From Tubiluchus corallicola (taxonomy: Eukaryota; Priapulida; Priapulimorpha; Priapulimorphida; Tubiluchidae), in the NCBI GenBank assembly GCA_030141605.1, contig JAQGDQ010000003.1:453501-517500 (forward strand): a DNA stretch of 64,000 bases, given 5' to 3'. This document shows, piece after piece, positions 1 through 13,000 of the stretch. The first letter of the stretch is position 1. The number at the start of each line of letters is the position of its first letter. The translations under genes were made by a program, and so were the position numbers. The notes under the pieces are model-generated. The model searched no databases. It saw only the letters and a program-made list of their open reading frames with translations, and had not been told where the DNA came from.

Positions 1-440
1 AAGTTAGTTTAACCTAATTATGCATGCAAAATTAGCAAGACTACAGAATACATGAAACATGTCTGGGTTGGTCTGTTTTACTGAAATTTTTTTCGAAGAT
101 GCATTTGCGTGAGTTCGGTGAGTGTTTCCAGCGAGTTGCATTTGATCAGTAATTTCTGGTTCACCGTAGTCATCACCAATGTCTTGCTGATCAGGGTTGT
201 TAAGCGAAAAAAATGGATAGTTACAAGACATATTTAGAAAAAAGATGCTGATTCAGCTCAAGTTAAAGCGTGGGACAATCGTGTGGTCTTATGTCACAAG
301 CGTGCAACATGGATTTAGAAAACGAAGTTTGGATTTATTAATCGGCGGATTTTACTAGGTTAAAGTATTATGCAGATCTGTTCCAGCAATGGTGGACAAA
401 GTAAGCAGCTGGGTTTCTTGAGTGAATTCTACTGTATATA

Positions 441-466
441 CATGCACGCACGCACGCATGCACACA

Positions 467-530
<64 letters not shown>
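441..530. repeat. (GCAC)n/(CA)n microsatellite
   Basis: Alternating purine-pyrimidine tract: GCAC units passing into about 15 CA units, then a short TATATGTATA. Such tracts can form Z-DNA. Confidence 0.97.
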
Positions 531-535
<5 letters not shown>

Positions 536-541
536 GTATAT

Positions 542-668
542 ATTCAGTTTCTAGCAATATTACTTTCTTAACACTCATATAATGCAAAATTATACACAAT
601 GGTACTAGCATTGTATATAATTTTGCATAACGTAAGGGTTAAGAAAGTACTATTGCTGGAAACTGAAT
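542..668. mobile_element. Full-length palindromic MITE-like element
   Basis: Two 60-base arms (542-601 and 609-668) pair almost completely around a 7-base loop (602-608); only a handful of mismatches or G-U pairs. Most simply a foldback MITE, though no target-site duplication is obvious. Confidence 0.8.
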
Positions 669-855
669 TTTTATTAATAGATTTAAACAAGGCAATAATC
701 ATGCAGATGAAACTGCAACAATTGTGTATTACTTATCAAGTGTTAAATTTTTTCTCAATGAACACCTATTTCAAAATTCAGAAGGACACGTTATTGGTTA
801 TTTGACATACCAAGCTGTACAATTCTGTTAAAGTTAATGAAAGTAATTCACATAC

Positions 856-1008
856 CCCTATGATCAATATATTCAGAAATCGATCAATACTGGTTCTTTT
901 GAATTTTGCTTGTCCACTGTTTTGCATCAGCTTTGTGTCCCGGCCGGCAAACAGCACAAGGCCATAACACCACTTAGTATTGCGAAGCACGCAACCCCTA
1001 TATAAAAT
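856..1008 (-). CDS. ATP8B: ATP8B coding exon 9, last one in the window
   Basis: 51 codons starting [20 protein letters not shown] and ending [13 protein letters not shown] chose the acceptor ttttcaag at 1009-1010, after a long pyrimidine tract, over the nearer tatatag because it supplies ILYR, needed to join LDNDK to RGC in frame. Donor gtatgt. The next exon would start TM3 and lies beyond base 1. Confidence 0.9.
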
Positions 1009-4000
1009 CTTGAAAAATAAAAAAGAAAAAAATGGTCAGCAAAAGCGACACCAAAATGCCAATATACCGATAAAGATCTTCATCTCAAAAATGCATGTGT
1101 GACCCAGTAAAATTTACCAAAGTATTAGTTTAAAAGCTAAAGTTTGTTGGTTCTACAAAACTGAAATGGGTGACCCTAAAAAATGCAAACTCACAAATAT
1201 GAATATGTGATACACTAAATATGGATATACTTGATATACGGATATACTTGAGAATTACATTTTCTTCCCCTTTAATTAAACTACAGCAAAAAGTCACCTT
1301 GTCATTGTCCAGGGAATACTTAGCAGTTTTCCAGTTCATTGTACCTTCAAACTTGCTCAAGTTGTTGTTAGGTGGTTCACAAACAATTTCCGCTATGAAA
1401 AACATTTAAACTATTTTGAGAGAGCACAGACAAGATGCACACGTGTATAATTTAGACATTATACAAAGTAATTCACGTCAAATCCTGCAATACCAGTCAC
1501 ATTTTGCAAAAATTCGTGTTCAGTAGTTTATGGAATCAGAGTTTATAAATGTTTCTACTAGACTATTGTTTGTAGTAGCACTGCACAATAAAATGCAAAT
1601 GAATTTATCAAAGTTGTTACTTAACTCCTTTACAACTTATCTTCAAAATTAGCTCTCGGCATTTCAAGGCTAGCAGCAATGCAATTCCTGTTGGCTAAAA
1701 TCACCTAATGCCTTGAGCTATCATATCCAAGTTAAGTACAGCTAGTAAGTGACAAGAGTTGGTTGACAAATCCTGTAACAAAGCCTGAGCATATTCTTGC
1801 AATGTCACAAAATTTTCTCTTTCAACAACATAGGAGCCTGTTTTGCCCCTTTCCCAGATTGCCGTTTCGTAATTTCCACGATTCTGTTAGTTTAATGTCC
1901 AGGAATGTAATAATGCACCAAAAACAAAAGTTTCATTTAATTCACAAGGTTTTTAGTCTGAAGTAATCAAATATGATAAAAAATAAACACAAGTAGTAAA
2001 AGGAAGGTCTTCATATAATTGGTGAGTATGTCGACATCTACAGTCTTACCATTAAAATTTGCAATTTCTAGAATGTTGTCAAGCATAGCAGCGGTATCGG
2101 GTATAGCTTGGCGACATTTCAGATTTGTTTCTCTGTAAATTGAATAAAAAGAAGTTTTCTTTTTGTCAATCTTAACTGCTTTAACAACTGGTACACCATT
2201 TTATGAAAAATGCTTGTTAAAACTGCAGACAGAATGGTTTTAATTTAAACTAATTATTATTTAATTGAATATCATACTTATTCCAAAGAAAATTAAAAAT
2301 TATACAGAAATATTTATGCGACAAAATTGTCAATATTTAGATCACTTATATGTATTTGCGACAGATATGTTCTTGAACATAGCAACTGTTGGAACCACTC
2401 CAAAATTAAGAACTAGTACAATAAAACATGCTATAAGCAATAATTACCCATCCAATTCAGCAGTTTCTATGTAACAAAGCCCATGAGGTTCACTTGTTGA
2501 AAGCAATAAAAGATCAGCCTAAAATTGAATAGAACCTATCAGCATTGCAAGCTGACTTTAAATAAAGATTATTATTATTATGTCATTTTTGCATCAGTAT
2601 TAAATCCTGTGATATCTAGAAATCCTGTAAGGAAGATGTGATATATGTACCTATTAATTTTGGAAGAAATAATAGGCCAAGACCAATATTCTGTTAGTCA
2701 CATAATATTCAGCTTTCATAAGATTTCAGAATATTTCAAATTCTGGATATTACTGTATTACTACAAGTGATCTACAGTGATTCTGCTTCTCATGCAAGAC
2801 ATTCATTTCCAGTCACAAAGCCAAAAAACATCTAGGTGATTTCAACATCATCCGAAATGTGGTGGTATCTACTGCTTAATCAAAATATGAAGTAACTGTT
2901 GAGTCACTTCACTTTAAAGCTTTAATTTTAATTTAAATTTGTTTGCGACAGTTGCACAAAGACAAATTCTTTTAAGTCAATCATACGATTTTCCATTTAT
3001 TCACGCAAGTCTGGTGGTTTTTTGCCATGCCTCAGTTCCATATTATATTAAAACATGTGCAGGATATGTTAAAAGATTCATTTAATGACAATCTTAAATG
3101 TATAGATAGCCCCAACTCAAACTGCACTCTATCTGTTTTAACCTGTTCACCAATAATTAATACTAGCTAGAATTATTGTCGCCGGGTCTTTTGTGAAGGC
3201 TGTTGCTAAGTTTTCAATCATACCTGCTGCACGGCAGTGAAAACAACAGCAATAAATATGGATTACCACTAATGACGTGGATGTCACCAGGGGAGACAGA
3301 AATGATTTACACTTTGTTGTCATTGCCACCAAGTTTACACAAATGGTGACGTATCAATCAAAAGCTTAAATCAATTTGCTGTTCAAATTTTGTAGTAAAA
3401 CATTTTGTATAGAAAGCACCTATGGTGCACAAAAGCAATTTATGCCTCTGGTTGAGTACGTGTCATGTGTCACATGTTACAATTTTCGATATGCACACAG
3501 TATTATTGAACAATACTATTCAACCCAACAATAAAACATCTATTATTAAAAGTAATGCATCAGTTGAGATACTAAAAATAGCCATAGGTACTAATAAAAT
3601 GTTTACAATGAAAGAATGCCGATAAAGATGTGTGTGATTCATATACACAGGAAAAAGTGTAACAATCTTTATTAATTCTGTGTAACAATATAAACCTAAT
3701 CAAAATAACGACTGTTAGTAAATGCACTTTTCAAATATATTTAAGTATCTTAAGCAGGATGAATAGCCGAATGGTCATGATACATAATTCGCAATATGCT
3801 AAGTAATGCCGATTAGTGATTACATGAAAGCTGCCTTTGAGTGCCTTTAGTACTTTTAGAATCAGTTTTGGCCATCGACTGCTAGTAATGGCCATAATTT
3901 TGCATAGATATTTCATATACATAGTACTTACTGCAATGAAATGGTCATTTTCCATGCGTATGATATCTCCCACTTGAACATTCTGCCAGCAATCTTCTAC

Positions 4001-7000
4001 CACCTTGTTACCACGCAACACCATAGACCGACGGTTGTTAACCAAATTGTCATTCCTATGTCTTTGCTACAGAAAAATAAGTTTATAAACAATTTGTTCT
4101 GCATATGCCAAACACACAGCTACATATTCAAATGATGCTTCTAACCACCTGTGTTAACATATCTTCAGCATACATTTCATGTTGCCACAAGTGGTAAAAT
4201 GATTGGAGCAACAGCAAGATGTGAAGTTGGACAAGAAATTTAAAAAATGTTGTTGTGCAAACACATTTTACTGCTAAAATGCAAATAATATTTACACAAG
4301 ATGGCAATAATTTAATTATGCAATTTTGAATTTCACCAATAAACCACAAATTTACACTTTGCACAGAGAATGGCATTCTGAATATTTCACAAATTCACAT
4401 TTATAATCAAGTGTGAGATTATGCAAATATAAAGCAAAAAATATGAAGCAGCTGGTTACGATAAAAAATTTTTTGCTATTCCCTAAGGACATTTAAAAAA
4501 ACAAGCAGACACACAGCAACTATTACAAATGCTGGACGTCCTCAAGTTCTTGGACTTAGTGCTGTGATACTTTATGTATAAAGCATCTTTACAAAACAAA
4601 TTTACTTTTTGCACATTATCAGAACGCTGAAATCACTCCACTAAGTCACTGACATGCTCAAAAAAGAGTTAAGCACTTGAACTGTTCCAATGAATGGAAT
4701 GTTTATTTAGTACAAGTTTTGAAATTTTAATGATCATAACATATTTTCAGAAACATGTTTAGTTATGAAGTCATGTACAAAGAGACGTATAGAAAATATG
4801 AAATTTAGACTTAGAAACACATTTATTCAATAATACTCTTAAAGAGAACTGGAGTTTTCACAGAAAGAATAAGTACTGTTCATTGTACACTAATAACACC
4901 CATAATGGAATATGCTTGCCTTGCACAGTATACTTCTCTACCATTAGAACAAAGTTAGTAGAGACAACCAGAAACCAGTTTTAAGATTACATTTGTCAAA
5001 TTACTTATTTGCAAATGAAGAAGTTTGTGCTAAATTTTTCAAGTTAATCCAAAATCATGATAACAGATCTTAAAAATGCGACCATCATATACTCGTAAGA
5101 AACTGAGGTAAACCTCCCTTCTTTGCCAAACACAGCATTACAAAAATAGTTTCAGACATTATATACTGCTACATTATTAATAATTGTAAAATTGACTATA
5201 TTGTCATTTTCATTGTAATGTAATTTAACCTTTGGGTTATTATTTTACATTTTAATAAACTTAACTACTTAACTAGTGTAACCAAGTTTGACATTAGCAT
5301 TAAATAATTCACTGTTTAAGGCACAGGTGCAGTCATTGTCTTATTACCTGCCCAATGTTTTGGTGACATTGTCCCAGTGCTAGATGGAAGAACTATGTTA
5401 AAGAAATGGCTAAGAACATATAAAAAATATGGTTCCCAATCCCAGTATCATGCTTAAACATATCTGCTTCTTGAAGCTATGCTCTATCTTTACAAATTGG
5501 CTGTCTGACCCAATATGAAGTATTTGCAACCATTGCAGCCAAGGTGCCTCAGCTTGTTGCCTTAATCTGCTTGACAGACTACAACACTGTAATTATATAA
5601 AAAGTCATATTCTAAGAGCTTCCACCATAAAATAATCATTATCGTCTACCTTTTTTTAAATATCCAAAGGAATAGCAGACAACACTTCCTATAATTATTT
5701 TATTAAGAAAGCTTCTTATACTATAGTATTTGCAGTACAAAATACTATTATAATAATTAATGTGTCTTCAAGTGTTCTTTAAAATGTCCAGAAAATAGCA
5801 GAATTAACTTTACAATAGCTAACTTGCTACGGGAATTTTCATATACTACTGCTTGCAGTAATCTCACACTTCACAAATTGGTCCTTATGCTCATATGAAA
5901 TAAATAAAACATTATGCTGTGCGACTGATAATCTTCTCCATTTATGTATAAAAAGAGAAAACCATTATAATACATACAACGTCATCAAAGGCATCCTTTA
6001 GAGCTGTGAGCAGAAGTACAGTGATCAGTGGAATCATGGTCGTGTATGGAGTCAGAGAGCTGATCGTCGGGGTAAGCTACAGTGCCAGAGAGAACACAGG
6101 TGACAATAAACAGCAAACCAAACGTGCATGTGCAAAAACAAAGCAAACCACAGCTTTATGATAATAAAAATAGATCAATTTTGGGGGGTTCAGATTATTG
6201 AACATTTGTGGGTCAGTAAAGAATTGCATCCCCTCAATAGCCACTGTTGAATTTTGATGAAAATTTGTGATTATCATAGAAGCATACAACCATAAACATA
6301 ATGATATATGTTCTGTACTCTCTGCAATATTATCTGACTGTGCTGAACAGTCTGTACTCAAGATACTATTTTGACATTACTCAGCAAATAATAATCAAGG
6401 AAACGTTTAAAATTGCAGTGGTTGACTAGGAGTGTTATAAATTTCTGCAAATTTGCAAATAATCAATTCATCTGGCTCTTGAGTATGCGTGAGACTTTGG
6501 CTGAGTATTATTACATATAATATATATGAATAAATGCTACTTTTATTACAATGTTGTTAAAACCTGAGTCAAAAGATAACCTGAATAGTTTGACAATGTC
6601 AGGCAAGTTATAAACATTGCTAGAAACAAATAAAAACTGTCTAACTAGAAAAATATATAGACTTAGTGCTATGGGTATAACTGAATAAGGAAATAAAAAA
6701 TGGTTTCCTTGCTCCATAAAATGCAAAATCCCTTTTAAAAATTAAGAAAATGACTTAGTTATCTCTGTTACACAAAGACACCTATTCGTCATCATAGGAT
6801 GCAATATTAATCTATAAAATTAACCCATAAATTTATTTATTATTAAGAAATTTAAGCTATAAAGATTGATCACTTATAGACTTTTAGACTATCCCAGTGC
6901 ACCACAAAGGTAGTATACACAACTTTTTGACACGCTTAAAGACAAATTATGATGTTAAGCAAGATCTCCGGTACCTTTATGCCACTGACGAAGTACTAGT

Positions 7001-10000
7001 TGCCACTACACATAACCATAGTTCAAAAATCTATAAGGATTTTATCTGAAGGATTAAATTTGCCTGTGACTTACAGTGGGCGCTAGAGGACAACGACAAG
7101 AAATCGTTCAGTCAGGCAACTGAAGCTCTTATGACAATAAATCAGGCTTGGGGATGGGGAAGCCGGTTGGCATAATTGCATCATTCAATAATAGAGATGC
7201 TGGTGAACTGACTGATTGAACCTTCTTAAGTTAACAACTAACTGCAGTCCTGTCTTCTTGGCTAGAATGTATAAGAGGAGTTTAATGAACTAGTTCGCAT
7301 AATAAAGCGAGACAGTGACCGAGTACGGGGAATTTTAAGCTTATTCTATAAAATCTATAACAACATAAATGACACATTTACTGATCACGTCTTTCTGTTC
7401 TCCTTTCAACAGAAAAAGGAAAATTCGTTTTAGAAAACAGTACAATTAGTCTACCAATAGAAGCTAGCTTTTTTTAGTTATGTGCAAACATTTTGATAAA
7501 ATCCTACTAACAATAAGTCAAAAATATTGAAACAGACATTTGCTTTCTCTATACCATTTTGAAACTGGCCTGAGCTTCCTACTGCTTACTAAACAGTGCT
7601 CACACAAAGTCAAAATAAAAAATGAAAGCCACACTGGCCCACACACAAAAAAATATTATCAAAGGTACAGTTCACACTTCACACATACTTTTTATCTCAC
7701 TTACGATATCGTCAATCGCTTCTTTAAAAGACACTGCAGACAATACAGCCACTAATGGCACAATCGTAGTTACATATGTGAGAGAGCTGATCACTGGGAT
7801 TAACTAAAACCATAAAACTCAGAAATTGATTAACTGCTTAACTGCACAATGTTAGTTTTATCAAAGCAATACATTATCCTAGCCAGAAAATGAAGATACA
7901 TAATTTGATTATATATGTTGTAGCATGATTAGAAATCTTTCTGTTGACATAGCTCTAATGAGCTTGTTTTTGCATTGCATGTTTAGATGATGATAGCGAT
8001 TTTTGCCAACTGAAATTTGACCAGCTCTTTTAATATACTTTTAATAATCACTATTATGCTCTGATCGCTCTCATTTAATTGCAGCCATAAATCGAATCTG
8101 AATCGAATTACATGCGTAGCATTTTAGAATAAATCAACTTTAAATTTATTTTGAAATTGACTGCATGAATCAAGGTAAAGAAAAAAATAATACTACTCTA
8201 ATTTCAGTTTAATGTTTAGATTTAAAATGGGTAACATAATTAATTTCCACTTTCTGAATCTTTGCAAAAAAAAGCTACTGTCGCCAAAATTGATTAGGTA
8301 AAAGAATGAGTACTACATTACACTACCTTCATCTTGAAAGTCAAAGTCACCTTTAAAATATTAGCAACTTAGCAACTGTGTAACAGATGCTATGCATGTA
8401 GTTATGTGATGTCACCATTGTCTACTGTAGTTTTCCTTACTTAGAATTTGTGTTATCAATTGCCCTATGTCAGTCTTAGGAGAGGTGAGTTGATTATAAC
8501 TTGCTCACCTGATTGCATCCTATTAGGGATGGTACTCGTATTGCACTGCAAGTTCTCATTTCACGTCAATTGCGCAACTATTTTAATGCAGATTACTTAT
8601 CACTGATTTTAAGACAGGTTTTATTAATTATAATTTTGTTATTCATATAGGTCAGTACTTTGCAGTCAAGATCCAGCACTTATCCGTGGAAGGATTACTT
8701 AATGTAGGAACTAGTAGTGAGACTGCAACCTAGCTCATTTAAGTCTCTCAGATGAGTCGTTATACTGGCAGCAGCATTGTAGCCATGATCTGATATGTCT
8801 ACGTCCTTCCTCCAAGAGAGAAATAGCCAGGAAAATATGACAAAAAATTTGACTGGCAGACACGCATCCAGTTACTTATCTACCCCAATGTTGCTTAATT
8901 TTGCAGCCAAGTCCACACTGTAATCACTCCTCTGTTTTTATTGTCATTTTATAGTCTTTTATAGAATGTCTTTTGTACTAATGGGTTTTAATGTATCTAA
9001 CGGTGCCTATGATATGAATGCTTATGAAATTAAATATTCAGTATTCTACAAAGACAATTCACAATAAAAAAAACAATAATAATATCACACAAACCTGCAA
9101 TATTAGAAGAAAGAGGAAATAACGATTAGCCAGTCGCTGGAACTGTTCAAACAAATTCTTTGGTAGAAAAGTCAAGACATTATATTTGGAGGTACTAATA
9201 TAGTTGTTCTGAAAGAAAACCGATGACAATACAAATGTATTCACATTTGGATTAATAAACTTGAAAGCAACATTTAATGAACTAACTAAATGAAACACTA
9301 CGCAAAGAGTATTAAAAAGCTTCTGTCTGCAATTTAAGAACATTTTAGTCAATCAAAGAACGGTTGCTAGGTAGGAATGACTTCAGATTGATAGGATAAT
9401 AGGTCGGATCATGAAATACACAGATCAATAGATATATGAGAGGTTTCCCTAGTTGTAATTTAGCATTTCGACAGCATTAATATATTAAACCACCACTCAT
9501 CAAGGAGGAGAAAAGAGTGTACAGCACACAGAGATGCATTAGTTAATTAATTAGGTTATAATATTACTTAAAAAAACTTGAACATGGAACAAATGTCAAT
9601 GACAGTATATACTGACAATATATTTGTCAATGTCAAACATACGGGGTGTTCAAAAGCTTTTACACACAGCATATTTGCTAGTTTTGCCACTGACACATAT
9701 CGACTACTTCTAATCTAACGGAAAAGTCATTATGATATGTAGACTGTTATCAGACACGGACCTAATCAGGATGTGATCTGACCTTGCAAAATATTTTGTG
9801 TATTTTCTTTTAACTTACCGCATAATAGAATTTTGCATTGTAGCTGCTATTATTTGCTTTGATTCTTCGCTCAAGCTCTGAAATATATATCAAGGGGCAC
9901 ATTAAGTATAAGAACAGCAATAACAAGGAGTTATTTTTTTCCATCATAAAAATGAATTGCACCCTTCATTCTAAAATAAATCTTGAAAATATAACTTTTT

Positions 10001-13000
10001 GGTCAGGTTTTGTACCAGCGGTATTTATTTTTTCAAAAAATGTAATATCCATCACACTCATAGTACTAACTAACTATCAATGATTAAATTTCACTCATCT
10101 ACTAAAACTCTTGTAATACAACCATTTTTGTATTACACCACCTGTAATGAATCGAAGTGGATTGCATTTCAGGCGCGTTAAGAAAAAATCGTACAAATGC
10201 CCAAGAAAAATGTATGTAAAGCAATGTTAAAAAAGTCGGACTGTTTGACTGTTAGTTAAAGGGAAAATATAATCACATTAAGACCGATTAACATGCCATA
10301 AGGCTAAACCTTTTGTTGACTTAAGTACGACTAAGAACATCTAAGTTGCATCGTGAAATGCTAATGCACCTGACACATCACAAGATTTTTTGAAAAAAAG
10401 GCATACTTAATTAAAACGAAATTGGAAAAATTGATCAGGTGTGGGAAAACTCATACAAATACCCAACAGAAACTGGAAATAAAATTATCAAGTGTTGAAC
10501 AAATTGCCATCTTTCTTTCCTGAAGTAGGAGCATGAGAAGAAACCTAGTGTTTAGAAACACTGCATGAAGGATTTCTTAGCAACACTGTACAAAGGACTG
10601 TGGTTTAGTGTCTCGTCTGAGAGGATTAATCTTGATGAAGAGCTACGTCATGCCACAACCACCTACATTAAATAGGTTTGCCAATGAGAACTGGATGAGT
10701 GGATACCAGCTACCAGAATGTTGAGCAGTAGGATGCAAACAATCTTGGCAACAGAAGCAATCCGAAAACATGAACAAAGTTGAAAAACGGAATTTCTAAT
10801 ACAAACCAATAACGTTGTAAATGAAGCCTCGCGAAAACAATCCAAGAGAGACTAAACGCCGCCAACTTGCAACGATTGGTGACGTCATTGTATGGCTTCA
10901 GCAGCTGAAGAACTTTGCCATTTACCACCTCCATGGTGAACCTGCGCTTTATTATGATTTCACGTTACGAGTTTTTAGAGTTGAATCAAAAAACTACTTG
11001 ATAGATCGACAGTGCAGAGAAAAATCGAAAGCTGGTTGCTATTTGATCAGACGAAAGCTTGTTAAAATTGATTCAAAGGCGGACGCCGACTAGCGAGTGC
11101 AAATATACTTAGGACATTGTTGTAAAACAGTAATGAGTAGCTACAAGACATAGTCTAAACTTAGTGTATTAAATTCTGGGCTGTGTGTAATTTCATTTTT
11201 AGCAACTCTCCCAACTAAGTTAAATACCCATTTAAATTAAACTACGCACCCGTTCAAGTTTATGTACAAGTATAAAAACAATACTTTGTCGTCTTTGTAT
11301 GCTAGCTAGAGATTCAAACTCGTATACTACTAGAGCAGCTACAAGGGACACTATTTCCAGCAACGATTTTTAACATCTTATGGTTTAAATTCCTTGCAAT
11401 TTTTGGGTGTCAAGTTGTGGAATAGCATTGAATCTTCTGTTAAATATTCTCAATCTTTAAAAATAGCAGTAAAAAATCGTACTGAAATAATCTCCAAAGA
11501 TTAGTGAACATTATTTTTTTAAAGTAATTCTTGCTATATTTATAAATAATTACCTTAAGCCATACTTTGATTTATAATTCTACGCTCGTTAATCATTTTA
11601 CTTCTGATAATGGTGTTTGTTAATATCTTCAGATGCTCAAGAGTTGAGATATACTGAAAATGTTCTTATGGAATTACATTATACTTGATTGGTTATTCAG
11701 TTTGAAGATGTGAATTTAGTGAAACACTTTAGTCACACCTGTGGTCAGTGGTGCATGCGCTCGCTATGCTTATGGCTGCACGTACTACTGACTAATCCAG
11801 CTATGCAAGTGTAACATTTGCATGTGCTACTAACTAACAACAGCTGCTCTGTAAAAGTGATGCTTAAGATAAAATATAATACCATTTAAATCTCTAACGT
11901 TTAATTTACATAGCCCACAATGTTAACCTAAGTAGAATATTGTTGCCAACTTAGTAGAAGGGGGCAGACAAAGGAGGATGACATTTCGGTCTTTTTGCCA
12001 CCCTGTCTCTCTTAGCTGCCACATTAATTGTTAATGCTACGTTTACTATGTTATTGAGACAAATAAATTATTCTGTATTCTGTATTCTGAAATAATTATT
12101 ACCGGTATTAAATTATACAATTACTACTGAATTAAATCCATCTCAAGAGTTTTGTACTAAGCTAGATACTTAAATCAGACATATGAGGTTGATGATAGTA
12201 TAGCTCACAATTTATTAAATTCACGCATACAAATTTGACCACATGGAGAAAATGTAAATAATCGAAAGTGAATCTAAATTGGAACCTTTTGAGTTACTAG
12301 CTTAATGCTTTAAACCAGTAGACCACTAAGTTCCTTGTAACAGGTTCTGATTTAAGCCCCCTTCAATTTGTCAAACATTTCCAAGTGATAGGCTACTGAT
12401 CCTAGACTTGTTCTAACTAATAGATGGAGTTTTCAATCAATTTCGAGCCTAGGCTAATCCACAGATAATTAATTAAAGTCATTAGCAGTAACAACATGAT
12501 TTAATATCGAGACTGGTTTCCCTCAGGCACAATGAAAAAAGTGAATAGATGGTGCCTCTAGCTTGTGGTAGTGAAAGTGGTTTAAATAATTAGTGCCACT
12601 AGTAGTGGTAGTGGCAACAATGGCAGTGGCAGTAGTAGCAGCAGCAGCAGTGATTAGTCATAGTGGTAGTGGTTGCGATAGTGGCCATGACAATAGCAGT
12701 AACAGTAGCGGCGGCGGCAGCAGCAGCAGTAGCAGCAGTAGTAGTAGTAGTAGCAGTAGTTGTCACTTAGTAGGAGTAATTAAAATTTTTATTTTGCATC
12801 ATATAATACCATCATTGGTAACATTAAAGATTCACATTAAAAGATCATTAAGAATTATTCAAGTTACACATTGCTGACACTGGGACAGCTTTTTTACAAA
12901 TTTTGTTCTGTAGCTTTAATAAATATTAAATTACCGAAATCTTTGACACATACAGGTAATATTTTAGTTACATAATTAATGTCTTCTCATGAAAACTACT

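Larger units (their letters stand above)
1..855. other. ATP8B intron, left edge
   Basis: Holds a compound microsatellite (441-530) and a 127-bp palindromic element (542-668). A 75-codon minus-strand open frame at 4-231 has no family match and is not called. Confidence 0.6.

Noticed and set aside
4-231. 75-codon minus-strand open frame (NNPDQQDIGDDYGEPEITDQ...) as a next or alternative ATP8B exon
   Set aside because: It does not continue into TM3 as the next exon must, and has no family match. An alternative truncating exon cannot be excluded but nothing supports it.
429-611. Open frames over the CA/GCAC tract (poly His-Thr or Cys-Val)
   Set aside because: Pure microsatellite translation.
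1000-1008. Nearer acceptor tatatag (about 998-1000) for ATP8B exon 9
   Set aside because: It would remove ILYR and leave the join LDNDK to RGC out of step; the acceptor at 1009-1010 has the pyrimidine tract and keeps the frame.
12593-12877. Ser-rich 94-codon frame
   Set aside because: Generated by the AGC/AGT triplet tract; no conserved flank.
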